The notes beneath the pieces were generated by a model. The model searched no databases and was not told where the DNA came from. It was given only the letters and a program-made list of their open reading frames with translations. DNA of 56,850 nt from Synechococcus sp. SP2 MAG (GTDB taxonomy: Bacteria; Cyanobacteriota; Cyanobacteriia; PCC-6307; Cyanobiaceae): assembly GCA_030756895.1 (NCBI GenBank), contig JAVBIX010000017.1:1-56850 (forward strand), given 5' to 3'. Below, piece after piece: positions 16,585 to 25,425 of this stretch. Position 1 is the stretch's first letter. Every line of letters starts with the position of its first letter. Made by a program: the position numbers and the translations under genes.

Positions 16585-18552
16585 ATGAACGTTGCTCTTT
16601 GGCTGGTTCTATTAATGCTTGCCACTCAGCTTGGAGCGGCGTTATCCCAGGGGGCTCAACATTGGTGTGTGGTGTTGGTTGGGCTTGCTGCGGCTGTTCT
16701 GCTGATCTGCCGCCAGTTTGCATTTCCCCGCTGGAAGACGGGTGTTCTTGTTGTCTTGTTGTTTGGCTTGTTACTGCGCTCCTTCATGGGGCAAGAGGCC
16801 ACGCCTACATCCTTGGATCCGCTCCAGTTTTTGCCAAGTGGTTCCGATCAGATGCCGCTGGTGATTGAGGGCCGTGCTCTCGCTGATGCACCTGTGCGTA
16901 GGGGGCGCTGCCAAGCCCTACTACAGGTGAACCATCTTTCTGGTCAGGTTCTTGTTGGTCGCACCGAGCTGGTGGTGGATCCCTGTCTTCAGATGTTGCG
17001 TAAAGGCTCGTTGGTACGGGCCGAGGGTCAGCTCGTAACTCCTGCCGTCGCAAGCCATCCCCTGCTTCCCAATCCAGCTAAACGCTTAGCGGCACAGGGG
17101 TGTTGGACCCAATTCCGCTCCAAGAAAGTGGAGTTGATCCATCAAGCTTCCACTCCTCTGGCTGATGGGCGTCGTCGGATTGCTGCTCGATTTCAAGACC
17201 TCGCAGGACAAGACTCAGGTGGCCTGTTGGCTGCGTTGGTGCTTGGGGGTGCCCAAGTTGAGCTCAGCTCGGAGCTGAAAGAGGCTTTTCGTGTTGCGGG
17301 TTTATCCCATGCCTTAGCAGCGTCTGGATTTCACCTTTCGGTGTTGTTGGGAGCCACGCTTGCTTTAACGCGCAGGGTTGGCATGCCCTTGCGCTTGGCG
17401 GCTGGAGTGGGGGCGATGTCTGTTTTCTTTGCGCTGGCGGGCGGCGAGCCATCGGTTGTTCGTGCTGTGTTGATGGGAGCTGCCGCTCTCTTGATCCGAG
17501 AGCGGGGCTCTCGTGCCCAACCCTTAGGCGTGCTGCTCAGCACCTTGGTTTTGATGCTGTTGGTGAACCCTTCCTGGGCACGCTCCATTGGCTTCCAGCT
17601 CAGTGCTGCTGCGACGGCAGGTTTAGTGCTCAGTTCGCAGCCCTTAGAGCAGTGGTTCCTTCAGCATTGCCCTCACTCTTGGATGCGGCCACTCGCTCCT
17701 GCCCTGTCGGTGCCAGTGGCGGCGCTGCTCTGGACTCTTCCTTTGCAAATTCTCCATTTCGGATCTGTGCCCGTGTACTCGCTAATAAGCAACCTGATCG
17801 CTGCACCTTTGCTGGCACCGCTCACCCTTGCGGCGATGACTCTGGCGCTGCTCACGTTGATGCTGCCAACGGCGATTGCTGCCCTGCTGATGCCGGTGTT
17901 GGTCTGGCCTGCGCGGCAGTTGGCGTCGTTGTTGATCGCTTTGGTGCGTTGGATGAGCGCTTGGCCTCATGCCCAGTTGCTCACGGGACATCCCCAGCCT
18001 TGGGTGGTGCTCGTCGTCGTGCTGGCTCTCCTCCCTTGGGCCTTGCCGTCGTTGCAACGCTGGCGATTAAGGGGTTTCCTTCTTTTGCTATTGGCCACGC
18101 TGGTGCAAGCCCGTGTGCAGCTCAGCGATGAGGTTGTACTAGTGCAGCAATGGGGAAGGCAGTGGTTATTGGCCCGTCACCAAGGACGCGCTGCGTTGAT
18201 GAGCAGTCATGGGGATTTGCTCAGTTGCCAGTTGGCTCAGCAGCTTGGGCACGGTTACGGGCACCGGCGCTTGGATTGGGTGATGGTGATGGACCCAGTG
18301 GCGAGTGACCACATCGATTGTTGGACGGCCTTGGCGCATACCGTTCGGGCCGAGCATCAGGGTCAGCCTCCCTTGCTTCCAGGTCAACGTCTTCAAAGCT
18401 CCGGTTTGATGCTTCGTCCGCTGCTTGGCCAACACCGACGTTGGCATTTGCGCGTGAATGCCCAGCTTCATCAGCTCAAGCAATCAGGCCGTGGCGCTTT
18501 AAGATGGGATAACGCTGGTGAAGCGTTTGGAGAGGTGGCAGAGCCCGGTTGA
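16585..18552 (+). CDS. comEC: ComEC/Rec2-type DNA uptake channel protein
   Basis: 655 residues from ATG 16585 (TTG one codon earlier also possible). N-terminal helices and a soluble OB-like region, then the competence domain with GLSHALAASGFHLSVLLGAT at about 230 and a series of membrane helices to about 510. The C-terminus is a shortened, degenerate metallo-beta-lactamase-like region without its metal-binding His cluster. ComEC forms the inner-membrane channel for single-stranded DNA in natural transformation. It is consistent with the pilin cluster at 0.1-2.1 kb. Its last 24 bases lie inside the tRNA-Ser gene. Confidence 0.85.
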   Translation: MNVALWLVLLMLATQLGAALSQGAQHWCVVLVGLAAAVLLICRQFAFPRWKTGVLVVLLFGLLLRSFMGQEATPTSLDPLQFLPSGSDQMPLVIEGRALADAPVRRGRCQALLQVNHLSGQVLVGRTELVVDPCLQMLRKGSLVRAEGQLVTPAVASHPLLPNPAKRLAAQGCWTQFRSKKVELIHQASTPLADGRRRIAARFQDLAGQDSGGLLAALVLGGAQVELSSELKEAFRVAGLSHALAASGFHLSVLLGATLALTRRVGMPLRLAAGVGAMSVFFALAGGEPSVVRAVLMGAAALLIRERGSRAQPLGVLLSTLVLMLLVNPSWARSIGFQLSAAATAGLVLSSQPLEQWFLQHCPHSWMRPLAPALSVPVAALLWTLPLQILHFGSVPVYSLISNLIAAPLLAPLTLAAMTLALLTLMLPTAIAALLMPVLVWPARQLASLLIALVRWMSAWPHAQLLTGHPQPWVVLVVVLALLPWALPSLQRWRLRGFLLLLLATLVQARVQLSDEVVLVQQWGRQWLLARHQGRAALMSSHGDLLSCQLAQQLGHGYGHRRLDWVMVMDPVASDHIDCWTALAHTVRAEHQGQPPLLPGQRLQSSGLMLRPLLGQHRRWHLRVNAQLHQLKQSGRGALRWDNAGEAFGEVAEPG

Positions 18553-18615
18553 ATGCGCACGACTCGAAATCGTGTAGGGGTAACACCCTCGTGGGTTCGA
18601 ATCCCACCCTCTCCG
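18529..18615 (+). tRNA. tRNA-Ser (CGA)
   Basis: Acceptor arms GGAGAGG (18529-18535) and CCTCTCC (18608-18614) pair perfectly, discriminator G 18615. Anticodon stem CACGA/TCGTG with loop CTCGAAA gives anticodon CGA. It has the long class II variable arm and the T-loop GGTTCGAATCC. The 3' CCA is not encoded. The first 24 bases are also the end of comEC. Downstream DNA is AT-rich and looks acquired, as is common beside tRNA genes. Confidence 0.95.
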
Positions 18616-18990
18616 TTCTAAGCAAGTCCTGAACAGTCTTCTGATGTCCCCAATCCATTGCGGTGAGGTGTTTTGGCGTCCTTATGACTAACAGTCTTAG
18701 GTCACTAGAGGTGCAAAGGGCACTTACATCTATTTAATGCTCCCATAATCGTTTCAATCCCACTTCGTGTGGTGAAAGCCTTCGGTCATAGTGATGCTGC
18801 TGCAGAGGTTGGTGTTGCAATACATAGCGCTTTGAAGCCTGAGTAGGATGGAATTAATGCTCTTGATATGGAGGAAATTCTTCGTATATAAGTATTCTAT
18901 TTATTGTCTCTTGGTTTTAAAATAAAGAGGAGTACAGGGAAAAGATGTTGGGTCATGTAACTCTCCATATTACGCTTTAAAGTTCAGGTT
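18616..18990 (+). other. Gene-poor AT-rich stretch after tRNA-Ser
   Basis: No convincing intact gene. One frame is open from 18709 to a stop at 18844-18846 and reads VVKAFGHSDAAAEVG in the middle, then continues past the stop as DGINALDMEEILRI. This looks like a decayed coding sequence, but I cannot identify the parent. A 28-base segment at 18751-18778 resembles a CRISPR repeat by its ends but occurs once only. Confidence 0.35.
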
Positions 18991-19194
18991 TTGGGTGGGC
19001 ATTCGATCTTATTTTTGCTCTCTCCAAATCCTGAATATGCAGGGTTTGATTTTTTGGCAAAGTTCTATCTCGATGCTGATCAAGGGAGCTACGTCGTTAA
19101 TGGCTTATGCATTGTTGGCTGCTCCTTTACGACGTTAGCGATAGTGTTTCCAGGAATAGGGAGGAGGGATCTCATCAATAGCGGAAGTTTTTGA
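18991..19194 (+). CDS. Doubtful small hydrophobic ORF
   Basis: 67 codons from a TTG, with a hydrophobic C-terminal half (YVVNGLCIVGCSFTTLAIVF) that could be one membrane helix. No ribosome site is evident. It overlaps the 3' end of the convergent lipoprotein gene by 20 bp. It may be a remnant of a small membrane protein rather than a working gene. No family recognised. Confidence 0.22.
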   Translation: MGGHSILFLLSPNPEYAGFDFLAKFYLDADQGSYVVNGLCIVGCSFTTLAIVFPGIGRRDLINSGSF

Positions 19195-19501
19195 TTGCCT
19201 TCCATTCTCCCTTCTTGTCTTCTTTGTTCTCCCAGGTTTCATTCTGGATTGCGTAGTTTTCATAACCTACGAACTTTTTTGTGTTGTTGTCATCTTCGCA
19301 ATAGCGAGCGGTGATTGTATTGTTTTCATTGACTGCCGGTAGATGAACCCAATCCGCTGTTTCAGTCTTTATATATTTGACTTGACTTAGTTCCTTCTCT
19401 TGATTTTCCCATCTCGCGCATGCTCTTCTTGCTTCAAGTTTAGATGGGTAGTAACAACCTGCTAGTCCTAGTAAAAGAAGGACGACTGATAATCGCTTCA
19501 T
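19175..19501 (-). CDS. Small lipoprotein, unknown
   Basis: 108 residues from ATG 19501. The N-terminus MKRLSVVLLLLGLAGCYYP is a lipoprotein signal with lipobox LAGC, so Cys16 should be lipidated. The mature part is polar, rich in Lys, Glu, Asn and Trp, with two further cysteines, and should face the periplasm. A longer start (19531) would place charged residues ahead of the signal. I do not know the family. It is an intact gene in an otherwise decayed-looking accessory stretch. Confidence 0.65.
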   Translation of the reverse strand: MKRLSVVLLLLGLAGCYYPSKLEARRACARWENQEKELSQVKYIKTETADWVHLPAVNENNTITARYCEDDNNTKKFVGYENYAIQNETWENKEDKKGEWKAIKNFRY

Positions 19502-19581
19502 TAGGAGTCGTCTATGATCTTGTATTGCCAAGGCTACTATGATTTATACAAAGAGCAATAACTTAACATAAAGCAGGATAG

Positions 19582-19764
19582 ATAGCGTTCGTTACGGTCG
19601 CGCTTTTTGCCCTTTTTGGGATTTCAAACAATGTTAGTAATCCCGCTAAAGATGGTGAAGATAGAACTGAGCATATTATTGCTTTAGTCATGGTTGGAGG
19701 AGTTTCGACTGCCGGATTGTTGAAGTCAATGATCGACGAGAACAAATCATCAACAATCAAATAA
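19582..19764 (+). pseudogene. Membrane-protein fragment lacking a start codon
   Basis: About 60 codons in one frame, from directly after an in-frame TAG (19579-19581) to TAA (19762-19764). It reads like a real protein: IAFVTVALFALFGISNNVSN, a charged turn KDGEDRTEHI, and a second hydrophobic stretch IIALVMVGGVSTAGLL. The first in-frame ATG is at 19690, after the first helix. The 5' end is therefore missing or frame-shifted. Parent gene not recognised. Confidence 0.35.
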
Positions 19765-19788
19765 ACTGATAACAGTTTGGAATTAATT

Positions 19789-19866
19789 TTATGGATAAAA
19801 CAGATCCATAAGGTTTCCTTGCTTGTCGATAATTCTGTATTGCTTTCCTGATTGAGTTGCTTTCAT
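19789..19866 (-). CDS. Possible 25-residue small protein
   Basis: ATG at 19866, stop at 19791-19789, giving a peptide that begins MKATQSGKQYRIIDKQGNL and ends in DLFYP. A ribosome site (AAGGA) lies eight bases upstream of the ATG. The mix of residues is protein-like. A longer open frame covers the same bases on this strand but is Ser/Arg-rich and unconvincing. No family recognised. Confidence 0.3.
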   Translation of the reverse strand: MKATQSGKQYRIIDKQGNLMDLFYP

Positions 19867-19968
19867 TTGCGCTGTCCTTGAGGCAGAGGGAATGTGGAAG
19901 AGACTGCTCTGTAAGGGATGGCAGAAAGTCTCTGCTGTCTACGCTCCTGAACGACAAGAACCCTGAAA

Positions 19969-20074
19969 GGTGCTTTTCCCTACAAAAAAGTTCGTATGGA
20001 TACACAAGACTTCCTTTATTCCTCACACGGGAATACACGGAATCAAGGAGGGAGGTGAGAGACCCTCCTTTTTT
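19969..20074 (+). ncRNA. Tandem terminator-ended element, copy A
   Basis: First of two adjacent, clearly related segments of about 105 nt. Shared blocks in order are GGTGC, CCTACAAA, GTTC, GATACACAA, a TTC..TT..T.CC run and GAGACC.TCC, ending in six Ts. Copy A ends in a Rho-independent terminator (stem 20047-20052/20063-20068). It could be a small RNA or the coding part of a very short mRNA: in one frame both copies share a V..PT..F..IH..SFIP pattern. No promoter could be identified. The boundaries given are those of the visible similarity plus the T-run. Confidence 0.4.
20045..20074 (+). terminator. Rho-independent terminator, copy A
   Basis: GGAGGG (20047-20052) pairs with CCCTCC (20063-20068) around a ten-base loop, extendable by two A-T pairs, and is followed by six Ts (20069-20074). 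Confidence 0.75.
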
Positions 20075-20100
20075 ATGGACTGCTGACTTCAATGGGATTC

Positions 20101-20208
20101 GGTGCCCGTTCCTACAAATGGGTTCCCTGTGATACACAACAATTCATTCATCCCTGGAAAGCGGGGATGCGTCGTACTTGGGGAGGTTTGGGGAGACCTT
20201 CCTTTTTT
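20101..20208 (+). ncRNA. Tandem terminator-ended element, copy B
   Basis: Second copy, starting 132 bases after copy A. It keeps the order of shared blocks and ends in its own terminator and six Ts. Divergence is moderate, roughly one third of aligned positions by eye, so the duplication is not very recent. A 62-codon open frame starting at ATG 20092 runs through this copy and its terminator, which makes it an unlikely gene. See copy A for interpretation. Confidence 0.4.
20181..20208 (+). terminator. Rho-independent terminator, copy B
   Basis: GGGAGGT (20181-20187) pairs with ACCTTCC (20196-20202), one G-T wobble, eight-base loop, followed by six Ts (20203-20208). Confidence 0.75.
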
Positions 20209-20245
20209 GTGCGGTGTCGTTATTGCTCGAACTCGCATGATATGA

Positions 20246-20790
20246 AAACGTTTCATGGTTCGAATCTCATGGTCTGTTGATTGAGGAGGTTTCAGATGTT
20301 CCCGGAAAAAGTTTGGGTGGATTTATCTCCTCATTTCACTTTTGAGTCCTAACCCGTTCCAGCAAGTCCTATTTGGTCTCTAACTGAAGAAACATCCTTT
20401 CCATTTTAAAATGCTGTTCAGGCCTTAATGATACTTGTGAATTTCGGGCTCTTGTGATCGCTGCCCCCCGCCCATCACAAGAGGTTGCAGTATTTAGAGA
20501 TGATCGTATGTTGTGTCGGTTTGCTTCATGGCTTGACTTGCTTGATAGGTGTGCATTGTTTCTAAGGGATCATTGCAGGCTAATGGTTATTTATCCTCTA
20601 GCATGCATGTGCGTCAACTTTTCTTTTGATAGGAAAAACCTTTTCTGCGCTAGCGGCACTGAAAAGGATATAAGGATTGGGGTTAGGATTGGGATAGTTT
20701 CTAGATGTTTCTTGAGCCCATGCATGGAACATGAAGCAAGAGAGTTGAAAATTTGTTTTTTAAGATTTAATAGCTGTAATTAGAGGTGCG
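20246..20790 (+). other. 545-bp stretch without a convincing gene
   Basis: Contains a degenerate tRNA T-arm-like segment (20261-20278), a perfect ten-base-pair inverted repeat (20449-20483) and a short direct repeat AGGATTGGG (20673-20681 and 20685-20693). A 109-codon frame from GTG 20454 is Cys-rich with no regular pattern and begins inside the hairpin, so I do not call it a gene. A 44-codon minus-strand frame in the second half is equally weak. Confidence 0.4.
20449..20483. repeat. Perfect 10-bp inverted repeat, GC-rich loop
   Basis: CTCTTGTGAT (20449-20458) and ATCACAAGAG (20474-20483) are exact reverse complements around a 15-base loop rich in C. There is no T-run on either side, so it is not a plain terminator. 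It could be an RNA structure or a protein-binding palindrome. Confidence 0.6.
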
Positions 20791-21189
20791 ATGAAGATGG
20801 GGCGTCCATTCAAAGGCTTGTTTTTACAGAAAACTGGTGCTGCCCTCTTTTACTCGTTTGTGACGTATACGCCACAAACGAAAGAGCAGATGTTGGCCTG
20901 TGGAGACCTTGCTGAGGGAGAAGAGTTTTTGAGTCAGATTGTTTGTGATTTTCTATTGTTTGTTTCAGAAGGCATTCTTGGCCGAGCTTTAACGGCTGAT
21001 TTCCCAATTTCTTACGACGATGTCATTATTGTTTGCTCTCGTCAGCGTGGAAATGGTGTTCAGCATGAATACTTGATTCAGATTATCGATCGCAGTTGGT
21101 CACACGAAGGCCAGACGCTGCTTCTCGATGACCTGATTACGATTTTGTCACACCCTCTCTGGGATGGCGCCACCTTAAGACCTGATTGA
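20791..21189 (+). CDS. Unknown soluble protein in accessory region
   Basis: 132 residues from ATG 20791, preceded by AGAGGTG at close spacing. No membrane segment or signal. The sequence mixes helix and strand normally (GEEFLSQIVCDFLLFVSEGI, YDDVIIVCSRQRG, YLIQIIDRSW) and ends DLITILSHPLWDGATL, so it looks like a real folded protein. I recognise no family. It is the best-formed gene between tRNA-Ser and the sugar transferase. Confidence 0.55.
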   Translation: MKMGRPFKGLFLQKTGAALFYSFVTYTPQTKEQMLACGDLAEGEEFLSQIVCDFLLFVSEGILGRALTADFPISYDDVIIVCSRQRGNGVQHEYLIQIIDRSWSHEGQTLLLDDLITILSHPLWDGATLRPD

Positions 21190-21291
21190 TTGGTGTTTGA
21201 TAGGTTTGGTTGTAAGGATTAAGGCTTGATTTTGATCGCTATGAATGCTGGTTGCAGGGTGCTTTGCTTCCGATATTTCTTTGTTTAGTTT

Positions 21292-21384
21292 TTATCGGAT
21301 CGAAATAATCGCATAAAATAGAAGCATTAACGATATAAATCCACCTATCCAGTATTTTGCGACGATAAGTAGATGCTTGTTCAA
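21292..21384 (-). CDS. Possible 30-residue single-helix membrane peptide
   Basis: Starts at TTG 21384 with AAGGA ten bases upstream and stops at TAA 21294-21292. After NKHLLIVAKYW comes a clear membrane helix (IGGFISLMLLFYAIISI). The frame is open further upstream but has no usable start there. An 83-codon frame over the same bases is Ser/Asn/Arg-rich and less likely. Family unknown. Confidence 0.3.
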   Translation of the reverse strand: MNKHLLIVAKYWIGGFISLMLLFYAIISIR

Positions 21385-21440
21385 GTTGATGGTTTCCTTT
21401 GGATTGTTGAATATGACTGCTTTGTGGATTTCTTGATCGA

Positions 21441-21698
21441 TTAAGAATGGAACAGGAGAACGAGTCCTTCGCTGACCTGGTGAAATTCACGCTCTTCTCG
21501 GCTTAGATCCAAGCCAATCTCTAATCCTTCCTTTAAAGCTTTTTCAAATGGTGGAGTGGAAGGCGGAGACGCGTCGATCCATAGCGCTGCGATTCCTATC
21601 GCAGTGGCGTGCCACCGAAAGCTCCCTGTGTCTCCAATCGTGGGCTCTTGGAGAGCTTCTTCGAGAAGGGCGCTGATGGACGTGTCGGTGGAAGTCAT
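21441..21698 (-). CDS. Small acidic protein, unknown
   Basis: 85 residues from ATG 21698. The frame is open upstream to 21902, but that extension is Arg/Ser/Gln-rich and looks non-coding. The protein has two helices rich in Glu (SALLEEALQEPTIGD and FEKALKEGLEIGLDLSREER) and a hydrophobic middle (HATAIGIAALWIDA). No family recognised. It diverges from the sugar transferase. Confidence 0.5.
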   Translation of the reverse strand: MTSTDTSISALLEEALQEPTIGDTGSFRWHATAIGIAALWIDASPPSTPPFEKALKEGLEIGLDLSREEREFHQVSEGLVLLFHS

Positions 21699-21912
21699 GA
21701 CCCAGCTTCGGAATTCTTGCTCTTTGCCGCAATTGGCTGAGAAACTTCTTGATCTGTTTCTGTCAGCAAATGCTGTTTTCTGCCGATACGACGGGCGTGC
21801 GTAAGCGATCCGGAAGCAGCAGTTGTTCCTGTGCCGTTGCGGTGACTGGACCTTTTGATCTTTTAGTTGTCCCCTGTTGCGGTTCAGTGGGTTGAGACTC
21901 AAGGGACACTTG

Positions 21913-22671
21913 ATGCATGTTGGTCTTCGTCGTTCGTCGTTTCAGGCAGGTGGATCCAGCTTGAGTCGGCGTGCGACGAAACGGCATCTCGAGTTGTTGT
22001 CAGCTCCTCCCTCAGTGCTCACATCAGTGGCACTGGTTCGAAAGCAAAGCAGGTTGGGGCGCTCGCTCAAGCGAAGTGGTGATATTGCTTTCTCGTTACT
22101 GGCCTTGGGGCTTGGATCGCCGGCTTTTCTGCTGATCGCCGCCTTGGTGAGCTTGAGTTCTCCTGGACCTGTGTTCTATGTGCAGAAACGGGTTGGTCGT
22201 GGATATCGCCGTTTTGGTTGCATCAAATTCCGCACCATGCGCGCTGATGCCGACGCTGTTCTGCAACGGGTGTTGGCTGAGTCGCCGGAGATGCGAGCTG
22301 AGTTTGAGCGGGATTTCAAGCTCCGCCAAGACCCTCGTATTACTCCGATCGGTCGTTTCCTAAGGCGTTCGAGCCTCGATGAACTCCCTCAGTTCCTGAA
22401 TGTTCTCCGTGGAGAGATGAGCGTGGTGGGGCCACGGCCAATCGTGGATAAGGAGATCGAGCGCTATGGCCCCTTTATGGATGAGGTTTTGGCCGTTCGG
22501 CCTGGTTTAACCGGGTTGTGGCAGGTGAGTGGTCGCAACAATCTCAGCTATGCCAAGCGGGTGAGGCTTGATTTGGCTTATTCGAGAGGTCGTTCTTTCA
22601 TTCTGGATTTGGCGATCATCATGCGCACGTTTGGAGTGCTTCTGCTGCCCATGGATCGAGGTGCTTACTGA
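21913..22671 (+). CDS. Membrane sugar-phosphate transferase (WcaJ/PglC family)
   Basis: 252 residues from ATG 21913. One membrane helix (IAFSLLALGLGSPAFLLIAA), then the bacterial sugar transferase core: PGPVFYVQKRVGRGYRRF, FRTMRADAD, FLRRSSLDELPQFLNVLRGE, MSVVGPRPIV, RPGLTGLWQVSGRN. These enzymes move a sugar phosphate from a nucleotide sugar to undecaprenyl phosphate to begin exopolysaccharide or O-antigen synthesis. No other polysaccharide gene is nearby. The 3' end overlaps cobD by seven bases (convergent). Confidence 0.88.
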   Translation: MHVGLRRSSFQAGGSSLSRRATKRHLELLSAPPSVLTSVALVRKQSRLGRSLKRSGDIAFSLLALGLGSPAFLLIAALVSLSSPGPVFYVQKRVGRGYRRFGCIKFRTMRADADAVLQRVLAESPEMRAEFERDFKLRQDPRITPIGRFLRRSSLDELPQFLNVLRGEMSVVGPRPIVDKEIERYGPFMDEVLAVRPGLTGLWQVSGRNNLSYAKRVRLDLAYSRGRSFILDLAIIMRTFGVLLLPMDRGAY

Positions 22672-23639
22672 ACGAAAGAGAACCCAGCTGCCACTACCAG
22701 CCAAGCGGCTTCCAGCTTGAGGCCAAGGTTCAACAGCTTGCGCACCCCTGAAGCCGTTGCCTTGCCGGATTGTGCGGAAAGCAGCGGTTTGTTGATCCAA
22801 GTGTTCCGATAGCGATTGAGACCACCCATCTGCACATCGGCGCAGTGGGCAAAAATTGATTCGGAGAGTCCTGCATTTGGAGATGGGTCAGGCATCCCAT
22901 CTGAGGCAGCGGCTCGCACTGTTGTTGGCCATTTGGTCCAGCTCATGCTCACGAGTGGAAGAGAGATAAGCACCATCCGGCAGGGCAACCAGGTCAGGAG
23001 ATCGTCAAGCCGGGCTCCAGCAGTGCCGAGCCAGCGCAGTCGGCCATGCTTGTAACCAAGCATGGAATCGAGGGTGCTGCTTGCTTTGAATGCCCATGCC
23101 AAGGCCAGGGGGCCTGGACCTTGGCTGAACCCCGCCTTCCAGAGGCCTGCTCCGATCAGCATCCAAAACAAGGGCGCAAACAGTCCATCCACTGCATTTT
23201 CACTGGCTGTTTCTGCGCTTGCCCTGAGGATGTCGTCTTGATCCAATTGGCTTACCTCACGGCCCACAATCCAGCTCAAGCGATCCCTTGCTGAAGGCAG
23301 GTCGGGGAGGGCCTGAAGAACGGCCAACACGCTGTAGCGAAGGCTTCGTGCTGCAAGGGCGCTCGCCAGGGCAATCACGACTAAAAGTGCCGCCAAGGGT
23401 TGGGGCAACGGAGAGGGCGCCAAGATCATCCGCTCGAGCAGCCAGCCCGTTCCGCCGCTCCCCAAAACCAAAACGAAGGTGATCAAGCCACCACCGGCGC
23501 GCAATCGAAAGGGCCGGTCTCCGGCCCAGGCTTCGATCGATTCCCTGAGTCGAGTGATCACACGACCCATGGCCACTACTGGATGGGGGGACCAACGAGG
23601 ATCGCCGACCAGCAGGTCAAGGCCTGCGGCGGCGATCAC
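22665..23639 (-). CDS. cobD: Adenosylcobinamide-phosphate synthase CobD/CbiB
   Basis: 324 residues, starting at GTG 23639, 17 bases after the ilvC stop. The opening (AAGLDLLVGDPRWSPHPVVAMG), the central ETASENAVDGLFAPLFW and NAGLSESIFAHCADVQMGG are typical of CobD/CbiB, a polytopic membrane protein. It attaches the aminopropanol arm in cobalamin (here probably pseudocobalamin) synthesis. The close spacing to ilvC suggests a shared transcript. Confidence 0.9.
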   Translation of the reverse strand: MIAAAGLDLLVGDPRWSPHPVVAMGRVITRLRESIEAWAGDRPFRLRAGGGLITFVLVLGSGGTGWLLERMILAPSPLPQPLAALLVVIALASALAARSLRYSVLAVLQALPDLPSARDRLSWIVGREVSQLDQDDILRASAETASENAVDGLFAPLFWMLIGAGLWKAGFSQGPGPLALAWAFKASSTLDSMLGYKHGRLRWLGTAGARLDDLLTWLPCRMVLISLPLVSMSWTKWPTTVRAAASDGMPDPSPNAGLSESIFAHCADVQMGGLNRYRNTWINKPLLSAQSGKATASGVRKLLNLGLKLEAAWLVVAAGFSFVQ

Positions 23640-23656
23640 CAGCAGAACGGGATCGC

Positions 23657-24685
<1,029 letters not shown>

Positions 24686-24708
24686 TTACGGATGGGCCGG
24701 ATTGACCA

Positions 24709-25311
24709 TCAAGCGTCGTTGGGGTGGGAAATCACCCGATCGATCAAGCCGTAATCCTTGGCCTCTGCTGCACTCAAGAAATAATCCCTGTCGGTGTCCT
24801 TCTCGATTTTTTCAAAAGTCTGCCCTGTCATATCGGCCATCGAGCGGTTGAGCATTTCCTTCATCCGCAGGATTTCCCTGGCTTCGATTTCGATATCGCT
24901 CGCCTGCCGTTGCGCCGTGCCACCGAGAGGCTGGTGGATCATGATTCGGCTATGGGGAAGAGCCAAGCGCTTGCCTTTCGTTCCTGCCGTCAACAAGAAC
25001 GCACCCATCGATGCGGCTAGTCCTACGCAGATCGTGACGACGTCACTCTTCACGTATTGCATGGTGTCGTAGATCGCCAAACCAGCGGTGACAGATCCGC
25101 CTGGGGAGTTGATGTACAGGTAGATGGGCTTGGTGCTGTCTTCGGAATCGAGATACAGCATCTGGGCGACGAGGCTATTCGCAACTCCGTCATTCACGTC
25201 AGAGCCGAGGAACAAAATCCTCTCAACGCCGAGGCGTGTGTAGATGTCAACCCAGCGCTCCATTTGGCTGCCGGGGAGGCGGTAGGGAACGCTGGGGGTA
25301 CCGATCGGCAT
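24709..25311 (-). CDS. clpP3: ATP-dependent Clp protease subunit ClpP3
   Basis: 200 residues with the catalytic Ser101 ([14 protein letters not shown]), His126 (MIHQPLGG) and a C-terminal acidic region ([20 protein letters not shown]). In cyanobacteria the active ClpP3 forms mixed rings with the inactive ClpR that lies just upstream here. The pairing is what supports the P3 label over other ClpP paralogues. It probably shares the clpR transcript; the gap is 114 bp. Confidence 0.9.
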   Translation of the reverse strand: MPIGTPSVPYRLPGSQMERWVDIYTRLGVERILFLGSDVNDGVANSLVAQMLYLDSEDSTKPIYLYINSPGGSVTAGLAIYDTMQYVKSDVVTICVGLAASMGAFLLTAGTKGKRLALPHSRIMIHQPLGGTAQRQASDIEIEAREILRMKEMLNRSMADMTGQTFEKIEKDTDRDYFLSAAEAKDYGLIDRVISHPNDA

Positions 25312-25425
25312 GGGTCCTTAGATGGGTTGAAGGAGATAAAAGGATTGGTCTGTTGAGACAACCACAGCTGGTTCAACAGCTTTGGTCATTGCAACTGCAA
25401 CGGCAGTTGGTGATTGAATGCGTCG

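Noticed and set aside
18751-18778. 28-base segment with GTTTCAAT start and GGTGAAAG end resembling a CRISPR repeat
   Set aside because: Only one copy, no spacers and no cas genes. It sits inside a decayed open frame, so the likeness is probably chance.
19757-20137. 126-codon minus-strand open frame
   Set aside because: Ser/Arg-rich, covers the duplicated elements in antisense and clashes with the better 25-residue frame.
20092-20280. 62-codon plus-strand frame through copy B
   Set aside because: Runs through a strong terminator and has no ribosome site.
20454-20783. 109-codon plus-strand open frame
   Set aside because: Starts within the inverted repeat, Cys-rich, no regular protein pattern and no ribosome site.
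21239-21490. 83-codon minus-strand open frame
   Set aside because: Ser/Asn/Arg-rich. Another frame on the same strand encodes a clear membrane helix.
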